Assembly (NCBI GenBank): GCA_036924855.1
Contig: JBAGRP010000001.1
Span: 4,836,001 to 4,900,000 of the forward strand
Direction of reading: 5' to 3'
Source: Nitrobacteraceae bacterium AZCC 2146
Lineage (GTDB): Bacteria > Pseudomonadota > Alphaproteobacteria > Rhizobiales > Xanthobacteraceae
DNA: 64,000 bases
Shown: positions 37,923 through 51,173 of the stretch, in pieces
Layout of the letters: each line of letters starts with the position of its first letter
How positions within the stretch are numbered: the first letter of the stretch is position 1
Made by a program: the position numbers and the translations under genes
The notes under the pieces: model-generated
What the model saw: the letters and a program-made list of their open reading frames with translations, nothing else
Told to the model about the DNA's origin: nothing
Database searches by the model: none

Positions 37923-37947
37923 GGGCGGCCTGCGGGTCGCCCTTTTT
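37923..37947 (+). terminator. Rho-independent terminator after ctpA
   Basis: GGGCGGCC-tgcg-GGTCGCCC (8 pairs, one G-T) is followed by five T, 31 bases after the ctpA stop codon. Confidence 0.8.
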
Positions 37948-38075
37948 GTTGCGGGCGTGAGCGGTGAGACCGCGCGTTGTGCGTTGCGATTCGCGCACCG
38001 GGCTACGACCCCGTCGGGACCTGCGCTTGCCTTGACCCGGCGTGGTATCCTTTGCCCGGCTGATTCGGGAGGTCC

Positions 38076-39281
38076 ATGGCAGTGTCGACCGACGATCTGA
38101 GCGCCCCGCTTGGACAGAAACTGACGCGCAAGCGCCGGTTCCGGCTGCCGTTTTCCGCGACCCAGGCGATCGCAGCGGTGCTCGGGTTGTTTCTGCTCGG
38201 CTTCGTCGGCTTTGCCATTTTCAACGACAATCCGCTGGGCGGTGAACCGGTGGCCCGTATCGCGCTGAATCCGCCAAAGCCCGTTGAGGAGAAGACTGCC
38301 GCCGCGCCGCCCGTCGAGATCAAGCACGGCGCCGAGGCCGCGAAAGCGCCGCCCAGTACCGGCCAAAAGACCATCACCATCATCGACGGCTCCAGCGGCG
38401 CCCGCCGCGACGTCGTGGTGGCCGGCGACGGTGCGGACAATGCGGCGGGAGCCGACGCGCCGCCCGCCATGATGACCGGCATCAATCAAAAACTACTGGA
38501 AAAATCTCGTTACGGCATGGTGCCGATCGCCGCCGACGGGCTGAAGCCGGTCACCGCCTATGCCGCCGGCACCGACGCCGACCGCGCCAAGGCGATGAAG
38601 GTGCCGAGTATCGCCATCGTGATCGGCGGCCTCGGGGTTGGTGCCGCCAAGACCACCGACGCCATCATGAAATTGCCGGCCGCGGTGACGCTGGGTTTCA
38701 CGCCCTATGGCTCGGACCCCGGCAAGCTGGTGGAGCGCGCCCGCGCGCAGCGCCACGAGGTGCTGCTGCAGATTCCGATGGAGCCGTTCGACTATCCCGA
38801 CAATGACCCGGGCCCACAGACGCTGCTGGCCACCGCCAGCTCCGAGCAGAATCTCGATCGCATGCTGTGGCACATGAGCCGGTTCCAGGGCTATGTCGGC
38901 GTCGCCAATTTCATGGGCGCGCGCTTCGTCGCCACCGATACGGCGATGCAGCCGGTGGTGCGCGATGCCGGCAAGCGTGGGCTCGGGTTTTTTGACGACG
39001 GCTCGACGCCGCGCAGCGTCGCTGCCGCCGTGGCCGAAGCCCAGGCGATTCCGTTTGCGCGGGCCGATCTCGGCATCGACGTGGTGCCGACTTCGGCCGA
39101 CATCGATCGCGCACTGGCGAAGCTGGAAAGCGTCGCCAGGGAGCGCGGCGTGGCGGTTGGCGTCGCCTCGGCACTGCCGATCTCGATCGAGCGGATCGCG
39201 GCCTGGGCGAAGGCCCTCGAAGGCCGCGGCATGATGCTTGTGCCATTGACAACCGCGATGCTGAAATCAAAATCAAGTTAG
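38076..39281 (+). CDS. Divergent polysaccharide deacetylase (YibQ-like), membrane-anchored
   Basis: The 401-residue protein has a short cytoplasmic start, one membrane span at about 28-48 (ATQAIAAVLGLFLLGFVGFA), a Pro/Ala-rich linker and a C-terminal NodB-fold domain from about residue 175 (PSIAIVIGGLGVGAAKT, VTLGFTPYGSD, GFFDDGSTPRS). The domain belongs to the divergent polysaccharide deacetylase 2 (YibQ) family, which accompanies envC and ctpA in many proteobacteria; its activity is unproven. GGAGG precedes ATG 38076. Confidence 0.88.
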   Translation: MAVSTDDLSAPLGQKLTRKRRFRLPFSATQAIAAVLGLFLLGFVGFAIFNDNPLGGEPVARIALNPPKPVEEKTAAAPPVEIKHGAEAAKAPPSTGQKTITIIDGSSGARRDVVVAGDGADNAAGADAPPAMMTGINQKLLEKSRYGMVPIAADGLKPVTAYAAGTDADRAKAMKVPSIAIVIGGLGVGAAKTTDAIMKLPAAVTLGFTPYGSDPGKLVERARAQRHEVLLQIPMEPFDYPDNDPGPQTLLATASSEQNLDRMLWHMSRFQGYVGVANFMGARFVATDTAMQPVVRDAGKRGLGFFDDGSTPRSVAAAVAEAQAIPFARADLGIDVVPTSADIDRALAKLESVARERGVAVGVASALPISIERIAAWAKALEGRGMMLVPLTTAMLKSKSS

Positions 39282-39362
39282 CGTCTTTGGGCTAGGGTGA
39301 ATTCGGCACAGCCGAATCGCTGCGTAACTTGGGCTCGAACCGACGCGAGAGGCATTGACGAA

Positions 39363-39866
39363 ATGGCGCGCTACGAAGACCTGCCCTATCGAACTTGCGT
39401 CGGAATGATGCTGATCAACCCGGAAGGGCTCGTTTTTATCGGCCGCCGCGCTGGCGGTATCGAACATGTCGATGAAACCCACGTCTGGCAGATGCCGCAG
39501 GGCGGCGTCGATCCCGGCGAGGACACCTGGGCTGCGGCGAAGCGCGAACTCTATGAGGAAACCAGCGTGAGTTCGGTCGAGAAGCTCGGCGAAGTCCCGG
39601 ACTGGCTGATCTACGACATCCCGCGGACGGTGGCCGGTCGCGCCTGGAAAGGCCGCTATCGCGGCCAGCGCCAGAAGTGGTTCGCGGTGCGCTTCACCGG
39701 CAAGGACGACGAGATCAACGTCCTCAGCCCAGGCGGCGGCCACAAGCCGGAATTTGTGAAATGGCGCTGGGAGCCGATGAAGAATCTCCCGGACCTGATC
39801 GTACCGTTCAAGCGTCCGGTCTATGAGCGCGTGGTCAAGGAATTCGCCAGATTGGCGGACGGCTAG
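39363..39866 (+). CDS. rppH: RNA pyrophosphohydrolase RppH (first of two tandem copies)
   Basis: The 167-residue Nudix hydrolase has an intact Nudix box ([20 protein letters not shown], then T). It converts 5'-triphosphate RNA ends to monophosphate to trigger decay, or hydrolyses dinucleoside polyphosphates. Conserved RppH segments: [29 protein letters not shown] and FVKWRWEPM. The start ATG 39363 fits the family N-terminus ([14 protein letters not shown]). A paralogue follows 7 bp downstream. Confidence 0.9.
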   Translation: MARYEDLPYRTCVGMMLINPEGLVFIGRRAGGIEHVDETHVWQMPQGGVDPGEDTWAAAKRELYEETSVSSVEKLGEVPDWLIYDIPRTVAGRAWKGRYRGQRQKWFAVRFTGKDDEINVLSPGGGHKPEFVKWRWEPMKNLPDLIVPFKRPVYERVVKEFARLADG

Positions 39867-39873
39867 TTCTGCG

Positions 39874-40368
39874 ATGATCGACGACAGACCCTATCGCCCC
39901 AATGTGGGCGTCGCTTTGTTCAATGCGGACGGCAAGGTCCTGATCGGCCGCCGCTTCAAGGACGATGGGCCGGAGATCATCCTGCCTGGCCTGGAGTGGC
40001 AGATGCCGCAAGGTGGCATCGATGCGGATGAGGATCCGCGCGCGGCGGTGATGCGCGAACTCTGGGAAGAGACTGGCGTGACCAGCGCGGAATATCTCGG
40101 CGAGACCGACTGGCTGACCTACGATTTCATCCCGTTCGAGGGACCGACGCATCGCTTCGCGCAATTTCGCGGCCAGCGGCAGAAATGGTTCGCGCTGCGT
40201 TTCACCGGAGACGATGCGGAGGTCGATCCGCTGACGCCGCGCAACGACCAGCCGGCGGAGTTCGATGCCTGGCGCTGGGAGCGGCTGGACCGCGTCGCGG
40301 ATCTGGTGGTGCCATTCCGACGCGAGGTCTATCGCGCGGTGGCGAAGAGTTTCGCGAGGTTTGTGTGA
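39874..40368 (+). CDS. RNA pyrophosphohydrolase-like Nudix protein (second tandem copy)
   Basis: The 164-residue paralogue of the preceding gene shares the Nudix box (GGIDADEDPRAAVMRELWEE), the [15 protein letters not shown] stretch and DAWRWERL. Sequence and loop lengths differ widely outside these, so the duplication is old. All Nudix catalytic residues are present, so both copies should be active. A 7-bp gap suggests a shared transcript. One copy may prefer RNA and the other a nucleotide such as ApnA; this is inference. The gene is convergent with the atp operon. Confidence 0.88.
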   Translation: MIDDRPYRPNVGVALFNADGKVLIGRRFKDDGPEIILPGLEWQMPQGGIDADEDPRAAVMRELWEETGVTSAEYLGETDWLTYDFIPFEGPTHRFAQFRGQRQKWFALRFTGDDAEVDPLTPRNDQPAEFDAWRWERLDRVADLVVPFRREVYRAVAKSFARFV

Positions 40369-40389
40369 GGCGTAAGCGCGTAATCGCGC

Positions 40390-40800
40390 TTAATGCATCG
40401 CCGTCGAATTGACGTGCTGCTGGATCACCTTGAAATGATCGAGCCGCTCGATGGCGCGGTCGAGCACGGAGCCTTCCTTTTCGGCCAGCTTCTCTTCCAT
40501 GTCGGCGATCTGGTCGGCGAAGGCCGCGCGGTCGAGTTCCTGGATCGAGGTGGCGACGTCGGCCAGCACGGTGAGGCCCTTGTCGGAGACTTCGGCGAGG
40601 CCGCCGAGTACGATGATCTTCTGCTGGGTGGTGCCGGTGGTGATGGTCAGGATGCCCGGGCGAAGGGCGGCCACCATCGGCGAATGACCGGCCAGCACGC
40701 CGAAATCACCTTCGAGGCCGGGAACATCGACCTGCTCGACTTCGCCGGCGAAGGCGAGCTTTTCCGGCGAAACGAGATCGAAGTGGAAGGTGGGCATCAC
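40390..40800 (-). CDS. atpC: F1F0 ATP synthase epsilon subunit
   Basis: The 136-residue subunit starts [21 protein letters not shown] and contains the conserved beta-sandwich segment [19 protein letters not shown], followed by a helical C-terminal hairpin. It forms part of the central stalk and inhibits ATP hydrolysis. It is last in the atpHAGDC operon, 110 bp after atpD; that spacer carries a tandem repeat. Confidence 0.95.
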   Translation of the reverse strand: MMPTFHFDLVSPEKLAFAGEVEQVDVPGLEGDFGVLAGHSPMVAALRPGILTITTGTTQQKIIVLGGLAEVSDKGLTVLADVATSIQELDRAAFADQIADMEEKLAEKEGSVLDRAIERLDHFKVIQQHVNSTAMH

Positions 40801-40876
40801 GGCAGCCTATCGATTTGAAACGGTGGATGGCGAATAGCGAAGGGCGAATGGCGGGTAGAAATGCTCCGCCGATCTT

Positions 40877-40904
40877 CCCTGTTCGCTACTCCCTGTTCGC
40901 TACT
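40877..40904. repeat. 14-bp tandem repeat in the atpD-atpC spacer
   Basis: The unit ccctgttcgctact occurs twice head to tail. Just before it, at about 40823-40860, there is a set of related inverted motifs (gcgaatagcgaagggcgaat), so the spacer can fold into a long imperfect hairpin. Confidence 0.85.
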
Positions 40905-40910
40905 CGCAGC

Positions 40911-42428
<1,518 letters not shown>

Positions 42429-43307
42429 TTAGATCGCCTCGGCGCCGGAGATGATCTCGATCAGCTCCTTGGTAATCATCGCCTGACGGGTGCGGTTGTA
42501 GATCAATGTCTGCTTGCGGATCATGTCGCCGGCGTTGCGCGTGGCGTTGTCCATCGAGCTCATCTGCGCGCCGTAGAACGAAGCGTTGTTCTCCAGCAAA
42601 GCGCGGAAGATCTGCACCGCGAGATTGCGCGGCAGCAGGCCGGTAAGGATTTCGTCTTCCGTGGGCTCGTATTCGTAGATCGGCGCTGGGCCGGTGTCGG
42701 CCGCCTTGGCCTGCACCACCAGCGGAATGATCTGCTGCGCGGTCGGGATCTGCGCGATCACCGACTTGAAGCGCGAATAGAACAGCGTGCAGACGTCGAA
42801 CTCGCCGGCGTCGAAACGGGCCAGAACCTTTTTCGCGATGTCTTCGGCGTTGACGAAGCCGAGCTGGCGCACCGAACGCAGTTCGACGTGATCGACGATC
42901 TGCTTGTCGAAGGTGCGGCGCAGCTGCTCATAGCCCTTGCGGCCGACGCAGATGAACTTGACCTCTTTGCCCTCGTTCATCAGCGCCAGCGCACGTTCGC
43001 GCGCCAGACGGACGATCGAGGAATTGAACGCGCCGCACAAGCCGCGTTCGCCGGTGCAGACCAGCAGCAGATGCACCTGGTCCTTGCCGGTGCCGCCCAG
43101 CAGTGCGGGTCCGGTGCCGGATCCGGCAGCCGCGCCGGCAATGCTGGTGATCACCGCATCCATCCGCTCGGCATACGGCCGTGCGGCTTCGGCGGCCAAC
43201 TGCGCACGGCGCAGCTTCGACGCCGCGACCATCTGCATGGCCTTGGTGATCTTCTGCGTCGCCTTGGTCGAGGCGATGCGGACGCGCATGTCTTTAAGTG
43301 AAGCCAT
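42429..43307 (-). CDS. atpG: F1F0 ATP synthase gamma subunit
   Basis: The 292-residue rotor subunit starts [20 protein letters not shown], the typical N-terminal coiled coil, and ends [20 protein letters not shown], the signature of the C-terminal helix. [17 protein letters not shown] marks the Rossmann-like middle. The start was placed at ATG 43307 by family alignment; 14 residues of open frame upstream are not conserved. Confidence 0.96.
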   Translation of the reverse strand: MASLKDMRVRIASTKATQKITKAMQMVAASKLRRAQLAAEAARPYAERMDAVITSIAGAAAGSGTGPALLGGTGKDQVHLLLVCTGERGLCGAFNSSIVRLARERALALMNEGKEVKFICVGRKGYEQLRRTFDKQIVDHVELRSVRQLGFVNAEDIAKKVLARFDAGEFDVCTLFYSRFKSVIAQIPTAQQIIPLVVQAKAADTGPAPIYEYEPTEDEILTGLLPRNLAVQIFRALLENNASFYGAQMSSMDNATRNAGDMIRKQTLIYNRTRQAMITKELIEIISGAEAI

Positions 43308-43359
43308 TCTCAGTTCACCCCGGCGATCAAACCCTTGGCCCGATCGCAAACCTCTCGTT

Positions 43360-43470
43360 CGTCATGCCCGGCCTTGTGCCGGGCATCCACGTCCTGAAAT
43401 CTTTCCACGCGCAAAGACGTGGATGGCCGGGACGTCTAGCGAAGCTTGCTTCGCGCCACCGGCCATGACG
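43360..43470. repeat. Palindromic repeat between atpA and atpG (fourth type)
   Basis: It starts cgtcatgcccggccttgtgc and ends caccggccatgacgg, so the ends are inversely repeated. Inside are gggcatccacgtc and gacgtggatggccggg, also inversely repeated, and a smaller gcgaagcttgcttcgc palindrome. It fills most of the 168-bp spacer inside the operon. Confidence 0.75.
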
Positions 43471-43475
43471 GTAAT

Positions 43476-45568
<2,093 letters not shown>

Positions 45569-46258
45569 GAATGCGCTCTTCAGGCTGTCAAATTCGCAAG
45601 GGAAAAACCATCGCCAAATTCGGCGCTAGCGATCCAAGTCCTTGGAATTCAAGCGGGACTTCGATTCTCAGGCCAGTGCAAAGCGCTCCGGCCCGTTCAA
45701 ATCGCGGCTTTGCTAACATAGCGCGCGCGCGGGTGCAACGCGATGAAAGCGTTTGGCGATGCCATGTCGCAGGTGCGCGGCAAGAATCGTTTGAGGGGCA
45801 CCGGCGGCGCGCGGAGGGATTCTTCGGCTGACTCTATAACCTGTCTTTCCGGGCACGGCCGCTCGCCTCGAAGCCCAATCGCTTGTTGCGCGTTTCCGGA
45901 GCGTGCGTCGTTCGCCGCAAATAAAAATGGAGGTGCACGCTCTGGCAGGCCCATCAGCTGCAGCCCTCGCTCCGCGAGTCGTCTGCTTAACAATTACTTA
46001 CCGAATGCTGGACATGCAGCGTGATCACTTTGCTTTACAATATTTGATTGTATTCGTAAGTATATAATTTAGTTAATAATTCGTTAATGTGGGCCGATAG
46101 CCATCTTATTACCTATCACAAGATGTTTCATCTGGTAATGGAACGATTTGCTTGCCCACTTTATGCCTTATTAAGCCTTCAACGGTGCCTGCATCGAATT
46201 GGGACGGGGGTTCCACTTGTCATATATGTGGCAATACTGTCTGAGGGACACCAAGAAT
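45569..46258. other. Long intergenic region with a strongly AT-rich segment
   Basis: These 690 bp separate the divergent atpH and RlpA-like genes. The part near atpH is ordinary in composition and must carry the atp promoter. 46021-46080 has only 13 G/C of 60, exceptional for this window, with several TTAAT/TAATT motifs (tatataatttagttaataattcg). No convincing gene, tRNA or hairpin is visible. Short open frames here lack codon bias and ribosome sites. Confidence 0.6.
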
Positions 46259-46747
46259 ATGCTGCGAAACGGAAAATCGGTGCTGGGCGCTGTCGCCCGG
46301 CCGCGTACGGCGCTTGCCATGATTGCCGCGACACTTCTGATCGGCGGGACGGCTTCCGAGGCTTCGGCCAAATCCCGACACCACCATCATCGCCATCACC
46401 ACGCCCATCACGCCAGCAAGTCGTCGTCGTTGCTCGATGCCAACGCGTCGATCGGTTCAACTGGGGGCCGCAGCTTTTCCGGCATGGCGTCGTATTACGG
46501 CAATGAATCCGGCAGCCGCACCGCGTCCGGCCAGCGCTTCAACCAGGGCGCCATGACGGCGGCCCATCGCTCATTGCCGTTCGGCACCAAGCTCCGCGTC
46601 ACCCATGGCGGCCGCAGCGTCGTCGTGACCATCAACGATCGCGGACCGTTCATCCGCGGGCGCGTGCTCGACCTGTCGAAGGGCGCCGCCAGCGCCATCG
46701 GCCTGACCAGCCGCGGCGTCGGCCGTGTCGTCGCCGAAGTCATGTAA
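46259..46747 (+). CDS. Exported RlpA-like protein with histidine-rich segment
   Basis: The 162-residue protein has a signal peptide (residues 1-37, cleavage near ASA-KS), a striking His-rich patch at about 40-50 (RHHHHRHHHAHH), then the double-psi beta-barrel of RlpA: FSGMASYYG, SGQRFNQGAMTAAHRSLPFG and VVTINDRGPFIRGRVLDLS. The domain acts as lytic transglycosylase in Pseudomonas RlpA. There is no lipobox cysteine, and no SPOR domain, so this is a short soluble form. ATG 46259 follows GAGGGA at ~10 bases; an upstream ATG is also possible. The His patch may bind metal. Confidence 0.85.
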   Translation: MLRNGKSVLGAVARPRTALAMIAATLLIGGTASEASAKSRHHHHRHHHAHHASKSSSLLDANASIGSTGGRSFSGMASYYGNESGSRTASGQRFNQGAMTAAHRSLPFGTKLRVTHGGRSVVVTINDRGPFIRGRVLDLSKGAASAIGLTSRGVGRVVAEVM

Positions 46748-46818
46748 GCGCAATAGCGTTTCGCAGTCCTGATCCCAAGCGTTCAGTAAGCGTTGCGTTG
46801 AGTATGCGTTCAGTAAAG

Positions 46819-46850
46819 AAGCCTGCCGTCAGTGATGACGGCAGGCTTTT
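46819..46850 (+). terminator. Rho-independent terminator after the RlpA-like gene
   Basis: GCCTGCCGTCA-gtga-TGACGGCAGGC (11 perfect pairs) is followed by TTTT, about 75 bases after the stop codon; AAGAA on the other side may allow weak action in reverse. Confidence 0.9.
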
Positions 46851-46867
46851 ACTTTTGAAATCCCGAC

Positions 46868-46995
46868 TGTCATTCCGGGATGCGCTTCGGGCGGCGCAGC
46901 CGGCCGGAGGGCAGACCCGGAATCCAGATTTGTTTTGAACACCTCCGGATTCCGGGTTCGCTCGCAGCTGGCGCTGCTCCCGCCCCGGAATGACA
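46868..46995. repeat. Dispersed palindromic repeat, family A
   Basis: Ends tgtcattcc / ggaatgaca, with cggaatccag and ctccggattccgggttcgc inside. It lies at the 3' ends of the convergent RlpA-like and priA genes. Confidence 0.75.
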
Positions 46996-47008
46996 GGGGG
47001 GGTGGGTC

Positions 47009-49220
47009 CTACAGAAAGCTCTGCGGATCGACGTCGACTTCGAGCTTGAGATTGCCCGTGGTCTTCGGACCGTGGGCGAGCCAGTCGCGCAGATAGTTCG
47101 ACAGATCGACGTTGCGCGCCGACTTCACCAGCAGCCGAAAGCGATAGCGGCCCTTGATCACGGCCAGCGGTGCTTCGGCGGGGCCCAGCACCTGGATGCG
47201 TTCGTCGATCGGCGCGACGCTGGCGAGCTTTCGCGCAAAACCTTCCGCGGTCGGGCGGTCGCCGGCGGAAATGATCAGGCTCGCCAGCCGGCCGAACGGC
47301 GGATAGCCGGCGCGTTCGCGGGCCTCGATCTCGCTGGCGTAGAACGCCTCGCGGTCGCAGGCCACCAGCGCCTTCATCACGGGATGCTCGGGCTGGTGGG
47401 TCTGCAAGTAGCCGATGCCGCGACCCTGCTCGCGGCCGGCGCGGCCGATCACCTGGTTGAGCAATTGGAACGTCCGCTCGGCGCGCGCGCGGATCGCCGT
47501 TGCCAAGGCCGAGATCGGCGTCGATGACGCCGACCAGGTTGAGCCGCGGAAAATTATGGCCCTTGGCCACCAGTTGGGTGCCGATGATGATATCGACACG
47601 GCCTTCGGCGATCTCGGTCAACTCGGCGCGCATGGCGTCGATCGAGGTGATCAGGTCGCTCGACAACACCATGGTCCGCGCGTCGGGAAACAGTTTTGCG
47701 GCCTCTTCCTGCAGCCGCTCGACGCCGGGGCCGATCGCGGCCAGCGATTCCTCGGCGCCGCAATGCGGGCAGAGATGCGGGCGCGGCGTCGTGAAGCCGC
47801 AGTGGTGGCAGACCAGCCGCTGGCGAAACCGGTGATCCACCAGCCAGGCATCGCAAATGGTGCAGGCGAAGCGATGGCCGCAGGCGCGGCACAGGGTCAG
47901 CGGCGCGTAGCCGCGGCGGTTCAGGAACAGCAGCGCCTGTTCGCGGCGATCGATGGCGATCTGCACGGCTTCGGCCAGCCGCGGCGAGATGAAGCGGCCG
48001 CGCATCGGCCCTTCGCGGCGCAAATCGATGGCCTCGATATGCGGCATGTGCTGACCACCGAATCGTGACGGCAGCGCGATGCGCTGGTACCTACCCTTGC
48101 GGGCATTGACCTCGGTCTCCACCGACGGCGTCGCAGACGCCAACACGATCGGGATTTTCGCGATCGAGGCGCGGACCACCGCCATGTCGCGGGCGTGATA
48201 ATGCGCGCCTTCGTCCTGCTTGTAGGCCTGGTCGTGCTCTTCATCGACGATGATCAGGCCGAGTTTGGCGTAAGGCAGAAACAGCGCCGAACGCGCGCCG
48301 ACCACCACATGGGCTTCGCCGGCGGCGATGGACGCCCAGTTGCGGGCGCGGGTGCGCGGCGTCAGTTCGGAATGCCATTCCAGCGGGCGGACGCCGAAGC
48401 GCAAGGCAAAGCGGTCGAGGAACTGGCCGGTCAGCGCGATCTCCGGCATCAGGATCAGCGTCTGCTCGCCGCGCCGGATCACTTCCGCGACCGCCTCGAA
48501 ATAGACTTCGGTCTTGCCGGAGCCGGTGACGCCATCGAGCAGTGCGGCGTGAAACTCGCCCTTGGCTGCAAAGGTCCGCATCGCGTCGGCGGCGATACGC
48601 TGGTCCGGGGAGAAATCCGGCTCGCAGAACGACGGGTCCGGGGCCGGCGGCGGCAGCGCACGGGCCATCGGTTCGACGACAAGCGTGCCGTCATCGACGA
48701 GGCCGTCGATCACCCCGGCGCTGACGCCGGCTTCCTTGGCAGCTTCGGATTTGCCGTGCAGCAGGCGGTCGGACAGAATCTCGATCAGTCGGCCGCGCGC
48801 GGGCGTCATCCGCTTCGGCACGTCGCCGACCAGCCGCACGCCCATCCGCACCCGCTCGGGCCCGAGATGCTCGCCCATCCGCAGCGTCATCCGCATCACC
48901 ATGCCGCGCGCCGAGAGCGTGTAATTGGCGACCCAGTCGACCAGCGTGCGCAGTTCCTGCTTCAGCGGCGGCACGTCGAGCTTTTCGCCGACTTCCTTGA
49001 GCCGATTGTGCAGCCGCGGATCGGGATTGGGATTCTCGGCCCAGACCACGCCGATGACGTCGCGGGCGCCGAGCGGCACGCTGACGACATCGCCCGGCTG
49101 CAAATTCAGGCCGCGCGGAACGCGATAGGAATAGGCCTGATTCAGCGCAACCGGCACCAGCACATCGACGACGCCCGACGACGATGCTGATGGTCTGTGG
49201 GTGCGCGCGGAATCGTCCAT
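47009..49220 (-). pseudogene. priA: Primosomal helicase PriA, one frameshift
   Basis: Reading from ATG 49220, the first ~577 residues are a normal PriA: DNA-binding domain, Walker A GVTGSGKTEVYFEAV, DEEH motif, the zinc-binding cysteines (CRACGHRFACTICDAW, CHHCGF, CPHCGAEE) and GTQLVAKGHNFPRLNLVGV. At 47480-47491, inside an alternating GC run, the frame shifts by one base; the C-terminal part continues in another frame as AERTFQLLNQVIGRAGREQG to the stop at 47009. One extra base explains it: without it the protein has 736 residues, the normal size. It is either a sequencing error or a real inactivation. Confidence 0.9.
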
Positions 49221-49350
49221 CGAAGAATCAGGCTCGAATTGAGGTATCGGGTAACTTAAGGTCGTGTGCCGGCCGGGACCAGTGCGCCGGTGGTACGACC
49301 AATGTGCCATCGCGACAATGAAACAAGAACAATAGCAAAGGGAGAACATC

Positions 49351-49983
49351 ATGGGCCATCGGCTCGCAACGACATCCGCCGCGTTTGTGGCGCTCTGCGC
49401 CATTGCCGCGCCTGCCATGGCGCAGGACCGGATGCCGCCGATCGCGCCTGACAAATATTCCGAGGCCCAGAAGAAGGCTGCGGAAGAATTCGCCGGCGGC
49501 CGCGGCTACGAGGTGCGCGGGCCGTTCGTGCCGTTGCTGCGCAGCCCGGAAGTGATGCTGCGCGCCAAGGCGATGGGCGACCACCTGCGCTTCAAGAGCG
49601 CGCTGGCGCCGCGCCTCAGCGAAATGATCATTCTGATCACCGCGCGGGAATGGACCCAGCAATATGAATGGGTCGCGCATCATGACATCGCCATCAAGGC
49701 CGGCCTGCGCCCGGAGATCGCCGACGCCATTGCCGATTCGCGCCGCCCGGTCGGCATGGCCGACGACGAGGAGGCCGCCTACGACATCTCGATCGAGATC
49801 CAGCGCACCAAACGAGTCAGCGATGCCACCTGGAACAGGGCGGTGGCCAGGTTCGGCGAGGCCGGCGTGATCGATCTGCTCGGGATCAACGGCTATTACA
49901 CGTTTCTGGCGATGACCATGAACGCGGCGCGCACTGCATTGCCTGCCGGTATCGCTGAGCCGTTGAAGCGGTTCCCGGAGTGA
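49351..49983 (+). CDS. Periplasmic carboxymuconolactone decarboxylase-like protein
   Basis: The 210-residue protein has a signal peptide (residues 1-24, CAIAAPAMA-QD) and a CMD/AhpD-like helical domain: PFVPLLRSPEVMLRAKAMGD, LSEMIILITAREWTQQYEW and VAHHDIAIKAG. The AhpD C-x-x-C pair is missing; the histidines of the decarboxylase type are kept. Exported members of this family are of unknown role. It is divergent from priA. Confidence 0.8.
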   Translation: MGHRLATTSAAFVALCAIAAPAMAQDRMPPIAPDKYSEAQKKAAEEFAGGRGYEVRGPFVPLLRSPEVMLRAKAMGDHLRFKSALAPRLSEMIILITAREWTQQYEWVAHHDIAIKAGLRPEIADAIADSRRPVGMADDEEAAYDISIEIQRTKRVSDATWNRAVARFGEAGVIDLLGINGYYTFLAMTMNAARTALPAGIAEPLKRFPE

Positions 49984-50079
49984 ACGGGCGCGCGCCGGGC
50001 GCGGCGGTTCACGAAGGCTAAACCGGGGCGGTGTGATACTCTTGGCCTGTTCGCGCGTCGCGCCTTGCAAGGCATCCTC

Positions 50080-51063
50080 ATGGCCAAGCCGATCTCTGCC
50101 AAGCCCATCACACCTGCGTCCATCGAACTCGCCTGCGCCGCGGAGGATATTTCGCTGCAGATGACGCGCTGGCTGTCGCATCTGCGCGCTGAGCGGCGGC
50201 TGTCGCCGAAGACGCTGGAAGCCTATTCCCGCGATCTCAGGCAGTTCCTGATGTTTCTCGCCGAGCACTGGGGCGCGCGGGTCAGCCTTCCCCGCTTCGC
50301 GGCGCTGCAAGCCAGCGACGTCCGCGCCTTCATGGCGGCGCGGCGCGGCGACGACATCGGCGGCCGCTCGCTGATGCGGGCGCTGGCCGGGCTGCGTTCG
50401 TTCGGACGATTTCTGGAGCGCGAGGGCAACGGCACTGTCGGCGCCTTGTCGGCGATCCGCGCGCCAAAAGTCGGCAAGAGCCTGCCGAAGCCGCTGCAGA
50501 TGGCGTCGGCGAAACGCCTCACCGATGCCGACGAGCGCGCCGGCGAGAATCGCGATCCATGGATCTGGGCCCGCGATGCCGCTGTGATGGCGCTGCTCTA
50601 TGGCTCCGGGCTGCGCATTTCCGAAGCGCTGGGGCTGAAGCGCCGCGAGGTGCCGGCGCCTGGCGCCGGCGACGTGCTGATCGTCAATGGCAAGGGCAAC
50701 AAGACCCGCATGGTGCCGGTGTTGCAGAACGTGCTGGCGCTGATCCAGGACTATGCGGCGATGTGCCCGCATCCGCTGCCGGCGGAAGGCCCGATGTTCG
50801 TCGGCGCCCGCGGCGGCCCGCTCAGCCCGCGCATCATCCAGCTCACCATGGAGCGGCTGCGCGGCGCCTTGGGTCTACCCGACAGCGCCACGCCGCATGC
50901 GCTGCGGCACTCCTTCGCCACGCATTTGCTGACTCGCGGCGGCGACCTGCGCGCGATCCAGGAACTGCTCGGCCACGCCTCGCTGTCGACCACGCAGATC
51001 TACACCGGCATCGATACCGAGCGATTGTTCGAAGTCTACAAGACCGCGCATCCAAGGGCGTGA
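50080..51063 (+). CDS. xerC: Tyrosine recombinase XerC
   Basis: The 327-residue recombinase has an N-terminal SAM-like domain (WLSHLRAERRLSPKTLEAYS) and a catalytic domain with all residues: Arg in YGSGLRISEALGL, Lys in VNGKGNKTRMVPV, H-x-x-R in TPHALRHSFATHLL, His in LLGHASLSTTQIYT and the Tyr in the last. It resolves chromosome dimers at dif together with XerD. XerC rather than XerD is inferred from its place near priA, common in alphaproteobacteria. There is no phage or island context. Confidence 0.85.
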   Translation: MAKPISAKPITPASIELACAAEDISLQMTRWLSHLRAERRLSPKTLEAYSRDLRQFLMFLAEHWGARVSLPRFAALQASDVRAFMAARRGDDIGGRSLMRALAGLRSFGRFLEREGNGTVGALSAIRAPKVGKSLPKPLQMASAKRLTDADERAGENRDPWIWARDAAVMALLYGSGLRISEALGLKRREVPAPGAGDVLIVNGKGNKTRMVPVLQNVLALIQDYAAMCPHPLPAEGPMFVGARGGPLSPRIIQLTMERLRGALGLPDSATPHALRHSFATHLLTRGGDLRAIQELLGHASLSTTQIYTGIDTERLFEVYKTAHPRA

Positions 51064-51173
51064 CTGTGGTCTTCCGTCATTGATCTGTCGCACGGGTTCG
51101 GGCGCCACATTGCCCTTGCACGAAACGCGCCTATCGGCCAATGCTCGCGGATTATCAGCAGGGGGAATTGACG

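Noticed and set aside
47009..47599. A separate 196-codon gene downstream of priA
   Set aside because: From its second third it is plain PriA C-terminus; its first residues are out-of-frame PriA. It is the second half of a frameshifted gene.
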